A stretch of DNA of 64,000 nt from Zhengitettix transpicula (lineage: Eukaryota > Arthropoda > Insecta > Orthoptera > Tetrigidae): NCBI GenBank assembly GCA_037074705.1, contig CM073591.1, positions 129,711,032 through 129,775,031 of the forward strand, in the 5' to 3' direction. The notes under the pieces are model-generated. The model saw only the letters and a list, made by a program, of their open reading frames with translations, made no database searches and was not told the origin of the DNA. Both the position numbers and the translations under genes were made by a program. Shown in pieces: positions 36,501 to 50,204 of this stretch (position 1 is the stretch's first letter; each line of letters begins with the position of its first letter).

Positions 36501-39500
36501 ATAATTCAATAAAAGTTTTTAAACTCCTAATCAATATGAATTACTGGAGATCTTTTTATCTCACATTCATTTTTAAAATAGTAGAGTACATAAATAAGAA
36601 AATACTGTATTGAGTAATTTAACAGAAGCATATTGATATTTAAATATATTTTGAATAAAAACCAGGCATCAAGATGAATAATGTTTATCCTAACTTGAAA
36701 TGAATGTATGACTAAAAATTTTATACCTGAAAATCTCTTTTACTTCATCTTCATATCCAAATGAAAATATGAGATCTGCTTCATCAATAATTAGTGTGTC
36801 AAAGGAATACTTCAGATTAATATTATCATTTTTTAAATGAGCCAACACTCGCGATGGGGTACCCACCACAATGTCTGGTCGCTCTAACAAAAGTGGTTGC
36901 TGGGTATGTAAATCTACCTGTAATTTAATTAAAATATAAATTATGATTTTATTTCATTCAAACTTATAAATCATATTTTTTGTTGTTTACATTAAGTATT
37001 AACTGCAGTCTTTATTTTAAACCAAAATGGTCTCCATCTAAATTAAATATTTTAGAAACTTTCAGCACTTGAGTGTCATATTCATCTTAACACCACATAT
37101 CAACTTTATACAAGTTTATCATTACAATAAACCATTCTGTTATCAGACAACAGTTAAAAAAACTAATTCATACATGTGCATAATTATTATATTTATAGTA
37201 ATGTACATTTTTATCAATTTCATATTTATAAATTAATTTAGGAGACTAGTTATGTGCTCAATATACTTTATATTAATCATCAGCCAAAATAATGATTAAG
37301 GTCTATTGACCTATAAACATTAGTAGGTAGCAACCGACAGCAATACAAATACCCGCAATAATTTTGTTATCGGGCATGCTAGGATAACATAATTGCACAT
37401 GAAAGATGTTTTCTTGATTAAAAGTTCACAATTCCTTTACAGAATACACATGCATTGTGTTACAACAAATTAGCGATAATTATATAAATTATTATTATGT
37501 GCAAATATCCATGCATTTAACAGACTTTCTGTTGTTTTTTCTTAAACCGTGAAGCCCACATACATATAATTCTTTAGAAAGTGGCCCATTGTCCTAAAAA
37601 AGATTGCCTTGATGTAAATGAACATTCTCAATTGACTACTTATTTTGATCTGTTAAGTGAATGCCATGATTAATTAAAATGAAATATTTGAATAATGCAT
37701 TTCAAATTTATTGTTTCAGATTCTTTACAGAGCATTATTTTAATAGAGTAGATTCTAAAATTTCTGTTTTTAAATTATATTGTTTGAGTATACTTTTTAT
37801 TTTAATTTAGATGATACAAAGAAAAACTGTATTGGTTTCAGTATTTGTTTTTATGGCTGCATATTCTAGTTTTTACATTAGTATCCATTTATTTGGCCTA
37901 TGTATATTTTTTTATAGTTTACTTTAGCATATTACATTAGTTCGATCACAGACTGGAATTTTATCAGTTGTTTTACTTAACATTTACATAATTTTATTAT
38001 CTGGCTTAAATTTAAATTTCATTTTATACACTCCATAATTTTCAAATATTTTCATTTATATAAATTAATGCTTGGCCATTAATTTTACTCTAAGGGACTC
38101 TGTTCCTGTTCTCATTCAATGCAATATTAGAAGGTTTGACTATTATTTTATTATAGTTTAGAAGTTTAATTCTGTATTACTTTATGGCTACTTCTTGAGT
38201 TATTATAATAAGTCTTTTTTATTTTGTAAGTTGTGTTTTTATTTTAATGTATCGACATTTATTAGAAAAATTATTTTCTAATACTTTGAAAATGTTGCAA
38301 TTTATTTCAGTTATTTACTGCAAATTTTATGGACTTACGATTTACATTAATAGCTGTAAAATAATAGCTACATTTCTTTGGTGTCAAAATTGATGATTAC
38401 ATAGGTAATTTATTACTCTATCAGTGGTTACAGGATTTAAAACAATTTTTTTTAAAAGTTAACTGTTCATATTTCATATTTGAGATATATCTGTATAATT
38501 TATTTTATAATTGTTTTCTTTTCCAAGTGTTTTTGATAATGTTTCTATTTTGTCTTGGTAAATAATAAAAAGTAAACAATCAAAATATTTTACTCGTTAA
38601 TTAAATTATAATTAATGGATAAATAACTTCCCATTGGGAGGTTTTTTAAATTGTTTATACATGGTGACACAGGACTAACTTTGACAGATGATACAGATAT
38701 TATGATATAAAGTTCTTCTTTCCAGCAATGTTTACCCTAAGTGCTCAAGATTTCAACCACTAACAGGAACACTTGGAAGTGTAAAAGAAGTGATTGGTAA
38801 ACAGTTCCAAAAGTACAAGGTATTTCACACATGCATGCAGCCACAAGGGACAGCCAAGCAAGAAAACCCACAGTTGAATCAACTGGAATCTCAAAAAATT
38901 ATGGCCTTTAGGTATGCTCATAAGGAGTAATCGATGCTCGATAAATCTGGCGATTGGGGTGGCAATCAGACTTTGTGATCATGTTGTAAAAAACTATGTT
39001 TTTCTTTTCATGTATCACGTTTGTGTTTGTGCTTCAATGTTTTCTTCCAACCATACATTCCTATACAAAAAATGTATGTTTCAGTAACCTGTACCACCCC
39101 TCAAAGTTGACCCACTGTACACCTTGAATAAGTCATTTACAAAATTGAAATATCTGAATCCAAACATATTTACTTTTAAAGGCACATAAACTAATTATGT
39201 TCTTTAAAATCTTAATAGGAAATATAACAAACCTGAGGTGATATGTCCACACACACAACCTCTCGGGAACATTTGATAGCCAAATCTAAAATATTCATAT
39301 GAATTTGATGGCATAATTCTTTGCTTGGAGCTAGAATGAGTGATTTCACAGCTTGCTCTCTTGAAACCTAATAAACAGAAAATTTAAGAAATATATAGAG
39401 CAAATCTTCTATTATACAACTTCAGTGTATGTCAAACCTGCTTGGCTTTGAATTAAACAGTGTTTTTTTTGCTAACACAAAAAATTGTGTTATCTTTTTT

Positions 39501-42500
39501 CTGGCGTTGGCAAAGAACATCTAAAAATATTTTCATTGTGTATTCTGTGTGAACAGATTACAGATCTTGAATTTCGAAACCTGATGTAAATAGCAGGGCA
39601 GAGGCTTCAGTTAATTTGATAAATCAGCCAAACAAAATAACCAGTTAATGAACGCATTGCTCAAATTAATCGGCCAGCACACAGTTCAGAACTTCTATCC
39701 TGACAAAGGGGGGCTCAGGTCCTCAAAAATTTGAAATATTTTATCTGCTTACCCCAACTGGATCAATGGTTGACTTCAGGTAAGTCAACTACACTGTCTC
39801 TTTTCCTATACCTATGTTATTTAATTTGGCCTTGACACATTTTCCTAAGTGTATATAACATATTTCAAATATTTGAGGGCCTGAGCCCCCTGTGTCAGAA
39901 GAGGTCTGAACTGCATGCCGGCCGGGTTATATATATGTATAACACTTTTGGATAGGAAGAGAGAGAACAATGTTGACTTACCTGAAATCAATAGTTGGTC
40001 CAGTCTGGCTTAGCTGGAAGTTCCAAATTTTGGAGGGACCGCCAGCACGCAGTTCAGATCTTCCTTCCTGATGTAAGGGGCTCTTAGACCCTCGAAAATT
40101 TGTGGCTTTCAGTTATCACTGCCAGACTGGACCAACTATTGATTTTAGGTAAGTCAGCATAGCTGTCGCTTTCCTATTTCAATATGATATTTAATTTGAC
40201 CCTGCCACATTATATATATATATTCATATACATTCTTACATTTAGAGAGGGCAGGTAAAACAATGAAAGTAAAAGTTCTACTGATTATTATAAAGAGGAA
40301 AACTCTTAATACTATTCCAGGAATATTTAATAATGTTAAAGAAATATTATTTAGATTTTTTAATCCGGTTATATGTGATAAATCAATTATATTCTATAAT
40401 TTTTTAGATATAATTGAAACATCCCTATATATTTTATTATACATTTGTAAATTGGATGTCTTCCCAATGGGCAGTCACCTTAATGTGGCGGGGAGGTTTG
40501 TGGGCTCCAATGACCCGGAGAGCTATGCTGGCGGGAGTTTTACTCCTGGTAGGGCCACCCAAGCCAGACAGGTCAAAGGGTAGGAACAGACAAAGAACAG
40601 TCTACTGGTCCTTCTGGTTGGGGGTTGATCATGGGGCTAACAACCCCATATCTATCGTTACGAAACTCAAAGATAATAGCCAGATTGATGATACCAAGGA
40701 ACAAACCATGCAAAGAAAAGGTAAATACAAACGAAAAAATGATATGTACATTGCAACCTGGAATGTCAGAACATTAAACAAACCTGGAGCTCTACATGGA
40801 CTCAAACAAGAGATGAGTACATACAGCATAGGAGTATCGGCAATTCAAGAGATCAAATGGAAGGGTTGTGGTACCTTAGGAAGCGATAATTACACAATTA
40901 TTTATAGTGGAAGAGAGAGTGGCACAATAGGGAGTACAGGTTTTATTGCAAACAATAAATATAAATCAGCAATCCTGAACTTTAATCCAGTAAATGAAAG
41001 AATATGCACTTTGCAAATGAAGGCCCGTTTTTTCAACATCACACTTGTATGTGTCTATGCACCTACAGAAGATGCTGAAGATGAAATGAAAAACGAATTC
41101 TATGAACAACTAGAACAGGTAGTAGAAGGCATTCCAAGGAAAGATGTGAAAATAGTGCTGGGGGACTACAACGCAAAGGTGGGAAAAGAGGAAATATACT
41201 AAGAAACTGCAGGAAAAGAAAGTATGCATGACAAGTCTAACAATAACGGACAAAGACTTATTGATTTTGCCATGGACAATGGATTTGTAGCGAAAAGTAC
41301 ATGGCTCCAGAGAAGGAAAGCCACATGGAGATGACATCCTTGAAGTGGATAGCGGTAGAAGAGCGGACTGCAACTCATATCATTATATGATTAGAGTGAA
41401 ATATAGACAACGCATTGCTGTATATAGATCCGGAAGAAAGAGGAAAATCCCAAGAAGATATGAAATTACAAATTAAAGGAGAAGGAAACATCTCAACTGT
41501 ATGAAACAGAATTGCAAAAGAAGTTCAAAACAAAACAAAACTGGGGAACAGAAAGTATTGAAGAGAAATGGAGAACAATAAGGAATACCCTACAAGAAAC
41601 TGCAGAAGAAGTCCAGGGGAGGTAAAAAGGATAAAAATGTCAGGATGGTTTGATGAAGATTGTAAAAAGGTACTGATAGAGAGAAACAAGGTAAGGAAGA
41701 AAATGCTAAACACAACAACAAGATATAAAGTTGAATATTTTAAGAGTAAACAAAAAGAGGCAGACATAATCTGTAGAAGAAAGAAACAAGACACAGAGAA
41801 AAAATGGATTACTGAACTGGAAGAGGAATATAATACCCAGGAAGTAAGGACATTCTACAAGAGAATGCAGGAGGTGAAGAAATGTTTTCAGCCACACAGT
41901 GTGTTCTGCAGAGATAAAGAAGGAAATTTTATAGGAGAAGAACAGATCTTAGATCGGTGGACGGAATATTTCAGTGAATTGCTGAATGTAACAACAGAGA
42001 CTGGAATACCAGAACAAAATGAAACTAATAACGACCAACTATTGCATATGGGTAACCAGGATGAAGAGACAGTACCTGCACCTACAATAGAGGAAATTAA
42101 ACAGGCAATTAAAAGCTTGAAGAATAATAAAGCGCCAGGAAAGGACAACATCTCAGCAGAGACGATGAAGGGTGGATGTGAACGTCTGACACAGCTTGTC
42201 CATCAAATGATTACAGTAGTATGGGAAAAAGAAGTGATGCCGGAGGAATGGAACCTGGCCATAATTTGCCCTATACATAAGAAGTATGATAAGGCAAAAT
42301 GTGAAAACTACCGAGGCATAGCCTTACTTAGTGTAGTGAATAAAGTCGTAACAAATATCATTGCTAAGAGACTAACCCCACTGGTAGAACAGCTTCTTGG
42401 AGATTATCAGAGTGGCTTCCGAAAGGATAGATCAATGTCAGATCATATATCACTATAAGGCAAATAATGGAGAAGTGCTATGAATATAATGTGGATGTAC

Positions 42501-45500
42501 ACCAGCTCTTTGTGGACTTCAAACAAGCTTATGATAGCGTGAAGAGGAAACAACTGTATCGGACTTTGATGGTGATGGAGTGTCCATATAATTTGACAAG
42601 ACTTATAAAAATGACTCTTGACAGCACAAAATGTCAAGTGAAAGTGGAAAGAAAGCTTACCAAGGAGTTTGAAGTCAACCAAGGCCTATGACAAGGAGAT
42701 GTATTGTCCACACTACTTTTAAACATAGCACTGGAAAGAGTGATGAGAAAAGTGGAAATCAATAATCCAGGAGGTACTCTGTTCACCCGTATGAATCACA
42801 AACTGGCATATGCGGATGATGTGTGCATGTTGTCCAGAAAACTGAAAGACCTAGAGGAAGGGCTGGACAGGCTGGAAAAGGAGGCAGAAGAATTAGGGCT
42901 GAGAGTAAATAATACCAAAACAAAATATCTCTATTCTTCAAGGAGAAACAGTGCTATGGAAAACAAAGTCATCAAGCTGTATGGAGTTAACTATGACAGC
43001 TGGGGAGTACTGGTAATGAAGGATAACAGTATAAATGAAGAAATAACAGCAAGGATTGCAGCAGGAAATAGAGCTTACTGGACCCTAATTAAGACTCTCA
43101 AGTCACATAGCCTGAACAGGAAACTGAAAGTGACTGTTTATAGAATAATGATAAGATCGGTGGTCATATATGGCTTGCAAACATGGGCAATGATCGCGGC
43201 AGAAGAAGAGTGTTTGAGAAGATGGGAAAAGAAAATCTTCAGAAGGATGGATTTTTGAAGCAGTAAACAAAGCAGGGAAATGGAGAATACGAAGAAATAG
43301 GGAACTGGCGGAACAGTATGGGTATGCAGACATTGTATTGGAAATAAAGGGGAACAGACTGAGATGGTTGGGGCATGTAGAGCGAATGTCAGAAGACATG
43401 GTGGTCAAAAAGATCTACAAAGGAAATCCAGGTGGCACAAGGTGCAAAGGGAGACCACGAAAACAATGGTTAGACAATGTGGAGGACGACTTACGAAAGA
43501 TGGAGGAAACGAGCAGAGGACCGGCTAGATTGGACTATGATTGTTAGAGAGGCCAAGGTCCTACATGGACTCTAACGCCAAGGAGTAGTAGTAGTAGTAG
43601 TAAATTGGCTGTGTGTAAATTAGTTATAAAACTTAATCAAGTAATTAGGCCCTTCAGGATTTGGACTGGGATTACATTACATTACATTAGTTAGTAGATT
43701 AATGTTAGTTTAATTAAATCACCTGTTTAGAATTTAAAATTTTCTGCAGGAGTGGAATAACAAAGGCAGCAGTTTTTCCAGAACCAGTTCTTGCTCGGAT
43801 CAATACATCTTTACCTTCTAAAAGCAAGGGAATGGCTTTTTCTTGAATAAGAGTTGGCGCCAGCCAACCAAGTCTGGCAATACCCTGTTCAAAAAAATAC
43901 AATAGTTGAATGTTTTACAGCTGAATTTCAATCCACTGAATATTTTAAACAGTAGTAGTTGCAACAATTGGTAAGGCTCTACTACTGTATCTATAACAAT
44001 TCAAATATTTACACCATTAAATAAGTAATTGATATGGCTAGTGTAGGAAAAACATGCTTTTATAGTATAATTTCAATGTCATCACTCTTTATAACATAAC
44101 TGTAATAACTTATTTTACAAGCTATTTTATTTAATGAAACAATAATACTTGTACATGTAAGAACAAGGATCTGAAAGTTATAAGAGAGCAATATTTACTA
44201 TATAGAAACGTGTGAAACAATATATTGAGAAACAGAAATTAAAAATCCCTTAAGAAATACTTGTTTAGTGTAAACTATAACAACTTTTAAAAATATTTGA
44301 GTAAGCTAAAAACAGATCCATTATAAATCAGTCAGTCCCCTCACCTAAGTCAAAGGTTTTTGGAATAAAATTGTGTCCAGCTCAACAAACAACAGAAAAA
44401 AAATATTTATTACAAACTTAGTAGTTTAGATTTTACATTTGTGATCTAAATGATTAGCACACTCTGTAAATGAGGAAATATGATCTAAAACTGTTTCTGA
44501 ATAGTGTGTGTAAAACTAACTTGTTTGATGATGATAGAAAAAATATCTGATTTTATTATTATAACATGAATAAATAAATAGCCTTGAGTCAGAAAAGTAA
44601 TTATAATGTTAACTAGATAAAAATATTAAATTCACAATGAAGTTTTGTCAGCCTCTGGGATCACATCAGCTATGACAATTTTTAATCTATAATTTAGAAG
44701 TAATAATTTTATATGGGGAATTAAGATATTTTCCAAGATTTATGACTAAGATGCTAACTGCCCATTCCGCTACACCACCTTCAAATGTAAAATCTGTTAC
44801 CAATATTTTACTATTATTAAGATATACAGGCAACAATACATTGTTTTCGACCACATTTTTATAATGCATCATTTTTGTTTCAACAGTCAAGGCAGTAGAA
44901 CATTTCTGGTTAATATCGAACAAATGGCAATGGAAATGATTAAAATATCAGCCATCCTAAACCACTTTCCGACCATTTCCAAGTCAATTTGTTAAATAAT
45001 TTTTTTGTGGAAAGATATACTTATGAAGATAGACTTAATCATACTTACTTTTCTGCCTCAAGACTATTTCTTTATATTAAATTTTCTAATGAATTATAAT
45101 GTTTTTTTTAACATACTAAAAAATTAAGATTTGAACCAGACTCTCAAACATTAGTCTTATTTAATAAGGAGGAGGATAGCCAAACGCAGACAAAAGTGAT
45201 AATATAAATACCATACAATGTTTCTGCAAGCCTTGTTCCTTTCTTTGGCTCATATATTTTCTGCACCTGAAGAAAGGAACACGGCTTCCAGAAACATTTT
45301 GTGGTATTTTTTCTATCACTTCTTTTGTCTGTATTTGACTGTTTCTTCTTATTAATATTCAATTATACGAATATTTTCATTTCAACATTAGTTTTATTTA
45401 ACAGATAAAGAGGGAAAAATATTTTCCGAACCAGGAATCAAATTTTCAGACAGTGATGGCTTGTGTGTATGTGATACAGCTCATAAATTAATTAACTAAG

Positions 45501-46965
45501 AATAATTTTTTCTTAATTTTAAGAAGCTTCATAATAACTGTGTTGTAACACAGAAAAACTATGCTTCAAAATCGAAAACTTTAATCTCCCCCCCCCCCGC
45601 CTCTGCAGCGCACAATGCTATTGGATCGAGAGCACAGGATCTGGCACTTAATTGACAATTCTGCAAGCGAAGTATACCTTTTCACACCCCTGAACCACCC
45701 GTAAAGTTCAAATTATCTCATTTTTGTGCTACAAATCTGAGACTACTCCAGAGCCATGCCATGCAATGACGCATAAGCAAAAAATTCTAAATAAATTTAA
45801 CTATTCACTAATTATAAATTTTGTATCTCATAGTAGTTTATAATTTCAAAACCAAAATAATATTCATTCATTTTTGGTAAAATAAAATAAAAACAATCCA
45901 AGGTTATTTTAAAGGAAACAACATTTAAGACTCATAATAACACAAAAATTTACCTCATGATCCTGAATACAACATTGCTCATCAGCTTGTTCTGAAAATT
46001 AACTTTATTTAAAATATTTACCAAGGAAAAATACTTTCAGGTCAGAAATACTAAATTATTCTGTCTTTAATAATTAGACATAGGAAATTATGTAGCATAT
46101 TATGTGTGGGGTCAGTGTGTTGGTAACACTACTACTAATGTAGTTTTTTATTTTACATAGTTATCAGAAAAATGGTTGCTTGGGGTGACATGGCACTTAA
46201 TTAAAAAAACTCATGAGCCACCACATTTAGACTCAATAACCATTTCTTATTGAAGTCCAAAAATTAAGCAGTGAAAAATGTGATTTAGTTAGTTGTTTGT
46301 GAGACTGTGTTCAAATCTATACAACAGATGGAGAAAGCTCACACCACACAGAGAAGCTTGTATTGTAACAGCACTATGTAATAAGCAAAACTACATAACA
46401 TTTTAACATGAAAATAAAAAGTGAAAGACAAGTATAATTAATTACAGGTGAGGCAGGCATTAGTGACTGATGAGATAAGAATTCTATACTGATCTTTCTT
46501 CTGGGATCCTAAAGACTGTTATATACTCTTCTAAACATTAGTGCTGACAAAACACAGGACAACTACCATACTTTTATAAGAACTGAACAAACAAATATAA
46601 CTCGCTCATTCAAAATAGCTACAAAATATGCAACCCAAAAGTAACATCATAATTATTTGTATAATTTAACTCTGACTAACTTAGCATGTTAAGACTAAAC
46701 ATATTGCCATACCACTTCAGGAATATAAAATGATATTTTTTAATTCCTGAAACTAAATTAAACTATTCACATTATCAAATATTTGTATTAATTCAGTTAT
46801 GTGAAAAAAATTGTTTGCATACTGAGATGTAGCAAGATCTTGTAATTATAATAATTTTATATATTTATAAACAGCTAGCATAATTCAAGTAATAATTACC
46901 TTCAATAATCTGTCATCCAGTTCCATGTCATGGAAATTAGGTGCCGTCTTTCCATTTTCATCCAT
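33548..46965 (-). CDS. DDX56: DDX56 / Dbp9 DEAD-box RNA helicase
   Basis: Nucleolar ATP-dependent RNA helicase needed for assembly of the large ribosomal subunit. Eleven exons, in gene order: 46965-46900, 43884-43723, 39367-39233, 36917-36727, 36119-35859, 35114-34898, 34844-34707, 34630-34533, 34452-34311, 33919-33701, 33604-33548. They join in phase to 561 residues, close to the human protein of about 547. Motifs in order: Q-motif region ([12 protein letters not shown] then [15 protein letters not shown]), Walker [31 protein letters not shown] in [19 protein letters not shown] in [24 protein letters not shown], and motif [13 protein letters not shown]. The tail [20 protein letters not shown] and a basic RKRRKQR stretch are typical of DDX56, and it ends FKKK. 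For exon 7 the acceptor giving CGA fits the frame; another AG four bases upstream does not. Large introns hold Penelope-type repeats and an RTE LINE. Confidence 0.96.
36918..39232. other. DDX56 third intron, AT-rich, with an unassigned repeat
   Basis: 36930-38630 shows nothing beyond AT-rich sequence. 38640-39125 is different in texture (acatggtgacacaggactaa, then ctgtaccacccctcaaagtt) and looks like the 3' part of a decayed transposon, but I cannot name it. Confidence 0.35.
39700..39728 (+). ncRNA. Hammerhead-like core (family B, degenerate)
   Basis: CTGACAA, A, GGGGGGCTCAGGTCCTC, AAAA, atttg. G8 is A and G12 is A, so it should be inactive. Confidence 0.4.
40078..40097 (+). ncRNA. Hammerhead-like core (family B)
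   Basis: CTGATGT, AA, GGGGCTCTTAGACCCTC, GAAA, atttg. A9 is T; the rest of the core and a G-C stem remain. Confidence 0.4.
40456..43599 (+). mobile_element. RTE-clade LINE, nearly full length, inactivated
   Basis: Endonuclease: [14 protein letters not shown] (40757), [22 protein letters not shown] and LGDYNAKVG near 41160. Reverse transcriptase: [13 protein letters not shown] (42125), [42 protein letters not shown] (42510), [14 protein letters not shown] (42690) and [13 protein letters not shown] (42805). The C terminus has [11 protein letters not shown] and [14 protein letters not shown]. This order and the 3.1-kb size are typical of RTE. It ends in an (AGT)n tail, and GTAAATTGG occurs on both sides (40447-40455 and 43600-43608), a likely target-site duplication. 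Broken by stops at 41200, near 42458 and 42689 and by frameshifts near 41330 and 43258. Antisense insertion in DDX56 intron 2. Confidence 0.9.
43584..43602. repeat. (AGT)n tail of the RTE element
   Basis: Six or so AGT units at the 3' end of the LINE. Short tandem-repeat tails are usual for RTE elements. Confidence 0.8.
45160..45350. mobile_element. Penelope-type inverted terminal repeats (family A)
   Basis: The left arm (45165-45240, minus-oriented) and right arm (45262-45350, plus) are inverted copies: agacaaaagtgataatataa / tctatcacttcttttgtct, accatacaatgtttctg / agaaacattttgtggtat. The right arm carries an intact hammerhead-like core. In the first intron of DDX56. Confidence 0.65.
45267..45295 (+). 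ncRNA. Hammerhead-like core (family A, intact core)
   Basis: CTGAAGA, AA, hairpin GGAA-CACGGC-TTCC, A, GAAAC, followed by attttgtggtatttt. All conserved core bases and all four stem II pairs are present. The stem sequence differs from other family-A copies but still pairs. Confidence 0.55.
45588..45598. repeat. Poly-C run
   Basis: Eleven consecutive C in the first intron of DDX56. Confidence 0.7.
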
Positions 46966-48339
46966 TTTAACCTACAGTAAACATAAACTCGTACACACAC
47001 GTGTCAAAGTTAATCGGTCTATTTCAAAGATAATATACTAATATCACATTCAAAGATTCCAGATATTAATAGTAAGCATTATTCAATATAAAAATGTAAG
47101 GAATTTCCAGTATTATTACGAAACGTTTAAATTCAAACTTTTCCGATTTCGTGAATCAATCTGACAAAATATCGGGCATCCAAAATGAAATTCAATAAAA
47201 GTCTCAACTCATTCGATTGTATTCCTAGAAGTGAAACTTTATTCAAAGAATCATTTATTGAAAGCTACTACTGATCCACATAATTTATTTCAAATGACTT
47301 TTTGAAACGTTATATTTGAAAGAAATCAGTGCTCCAGTTTCTCAAGAATCAATCTATATTTCATGATTCTCTAGCCTGAGGTAACTTACAAAAATTAGGT
47401 CTAACACAAAATAAAGTTCTGGGTTTGAAGTTTGTTGACAATGGTGTTAAAATACTTAGTGAAGAATTTTTCGGATATTTCACACGAGATTGTGAGAGGG
47501 TCTTCAGAGAAAGGATTAAAAATCAAAGCTCATCTCAATGGTCCGAACACTCCTAACTAAATAAACCTTCTAAATTAATCTTATTCCACACAATCGGCAA
47601 TCAAGGCCTTCGCATCTAACTTCACTACGTACAAATTTAAATCTATGAATTTACAGTATTTGTGAGCTAAAGTGATTTTGGGAAGATGTTAATAATTATG
47701 TGCTATTATTGTGAGGATATATGACACATGTCCAATGCATTTTCACACTCTGATAATCAGAAAACAAAAATCTTTCATAAGGGAGCGAATTTCAGGCAAA
47801 TAAAGTCAGACAAAAGAGGCTCTTTAAAAATCAAGATGAAGAGTCAAGAATCAAGTGGTGCCAATTTGTTGGTCAAGATTGAGATTTTGAATTGTGTTCA
47901 TCTTTCAACAAGCAAAAATGCCTACCCTAAGAGCATATGTCCTATAATTTTTATAAAATTTTATATTATAAAAGTAAATACTATTTTTTAAATAAACCTT
48001 CTCCTGAGAACCTTTCCTTTTCTGGTCACATAGCAAGTAAGAAGTTTATTTAATACATATATTTGAATTATAAATAGCACTATTTTTTAGATTTTGTGGT
48101 CGTTTTACTAAAAAAGACACTTTTGTATATAATTAACCAGATATACCAATTTTGTTTGTAATTCAATCTAAACTGTAATAGTGTAGAATTAAATCTTATT
48201 TTTTTCAAAAACTTTGGACTGTTATTAATTATTTTATTACCCCAAATATGTTAAGTATCTCGTCTTGTCCCACTCTCCTACTAATACACGGACATTATCG
48301 GAAATATTAATAGAAATTCAGGATAAAAACGTTTGATAA

Positions 48340-48605
48340 AATAAATGATAAATTGAAAAATCTTTATTAGTCCTCAAATAAAATAAAGTCAAACAGGAGC
48401 TTTCGGCTTTTTCATAAAGAATATTCATGTTATTTATATAAAAAAATTATACGTGAGACGAATGTCACTCACTGAGGAAAGTGTGGCATAATATGTTTTA
48501 AATAATTTTCTGTCTAAATAATAGATGAATACTGGTTAGAAAAAGCTCCTGTTTGGCAAATTTTTATTTAGGACTAATAAAGGTTTTTAATTTATCAACG
48601 AAATA
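48340..48605. repeat. Miniature inverted-repeat element
   Basis: aaatctttattagtcctcaa, aataaa and aacaggagcttt at 48355-48405 recur inverted at 48545-48597 (aaaagctcctgtttggcaaa, tttttatttaggactaataa, aggttttt). No coding frame inside. Confidence 0.65.
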
Positions 48606-50204
48606 TTTATAGTTATTTTATGATAAAAATGAAATAAAATTAAAATATTTCTTGTGTTACAGTTAGTTTATTAACAACACATGCAGAGAGGGTGTAGAAA
48701 GTGTTACACCATAATGCTACGTGCGTGCAAGAGAGACAGCGTCCATAGATCCTTTTTTGCAGGAAAATACTAGCACTGAGAATGATCTGGTTTATCGAAC
48801 GAAAGGTTGGCAAAAAAAGCGAAATAAAACGTAAACAGAACCTCGGTACACATCATTGATGTGAATTTTTTAATATTGTTTGTTAATATGTTATATTGAC
48901 AAAATATCCACTGGGCTTTTCAGCGCTCGCGTGAAAAACAGACGATTTCGTCCCCTCTCTTATACTGATTTTTTTTCTGCCTAGGCTTGTAGAGAGGTAT
49001 TTTATTTTTGTTTTTAATACGGTTTAATACGGTTGTTGGAGAGGGAGGATCGGGTATGGGAAAGGTACGTGTCGATGCAGAGAAAATATGCTGTCATGCT
49101 CATCCAGATCGTTGAGGTTTGCGGAATTTTCGATCAAATATGCTCTTAAGGTGACGAATTAAAATGAGCCTGGCGTGGCAAAAATTAACGGGATAGTGAC
49201 GGATTTTCTGTAGTGGAGAAAAGAAGAAGGGACGCTGCTCGCTATCTACTGAACTTTACGTAAACAAATCCCGCGGTTGTATGTAATTACATTTATTAAA
49301 AACATTTCACTTGTCATTTTCATTCTAGTTAGTTTCGCATTCTACCCGGAGATATTTCTTATTTTAAGTGCGCATTTTTTATAAGTGAGTGAATTAATAA
49401 TTTTGCATCACTAATATATGAATCATAATAATTTTGTTATTAAATTCAAATTAATTTATATAAAACCAAATGAATAATAACTTTATGAAATTGACAGTCT
49501 CGTGTAAACCACAGATTGGAAAATTAGACAATAATTTATTTGAGAAAAGATATTGCAAAAGAGTGTGAGATCACTAGACTGATTTTCTATAAAATGCAAC
49601 TTTAAACCATCAATTTAATTGTGCGAATCAATACTGACAAGTTAGCTTCATGTCTTGAATCGTCTTTATGTATCAGAGGTAAATCTTTACACTGTTTCAT
49701 TTATCGTTCTTTGGGGTAACTAAATAATTACGTCTAACAATTTAAATATATTTTTTAAGGAAACTAATATCTAACCTCGGACTTTTCCCCCCCAAAAACT
49801 ATATTTGTAATTGATTTTAGGGTTTAATATAACTTAATCACGTTTGTCATACTGAAATTTTGTCGTTTTTCTTCTTGGACGATGTATATTTATTGGGAAG
49901 TCTGCTTCAGTATTTAGTTTGTGAGCCATTATGGTAGTGTCTTGTAAAAGTGTTAATCCGTGCGATAATTTGTGAACTTGAGTTATGTGGGAATTTATGG
50001 TACATAAAAATGGATAATTCTCCATATATAGTCTTTAAAAAGAACGAGATTGCTGTTTTCTGCTCCCAAAAAAGTGCCGCCCACGTGCGATCCTCGCCCG
50101 CTCCAAGCGAGGACGGTAACATTAGTAGAAAAAATTCAGAGACGTTACAAATAAGGTAAAAACAAAGACAAAGTGTCCAAATGAAAATAACTCAACACAA
50201 TGTA

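Larger units (their letters stand above)
39655..40215. mobile_element. Cluster of Penelope-type terminal repeats (family B)
   Basis: One + copy (39660-39840), then a minus copy (about 39850-40010), then a + copy (40045-40205). The last two face each other and share agtctggcttagctgg / actgccagactggaccaact, attgattt(c/t)aggtaagtca and ctttcctat...tatttaatttgacc. Each has a hammerhead-like motif at its start. The cluster lies in the second intron of DDX56, just before the RTE element. Confidence 0.65.

Noticed and set aside
41525..42151. Leucine- and phenylalanine-rich frames on minus inside 41525-42151
   Set aside because: Antisense shadows of the RTE reverse transcriptase region.
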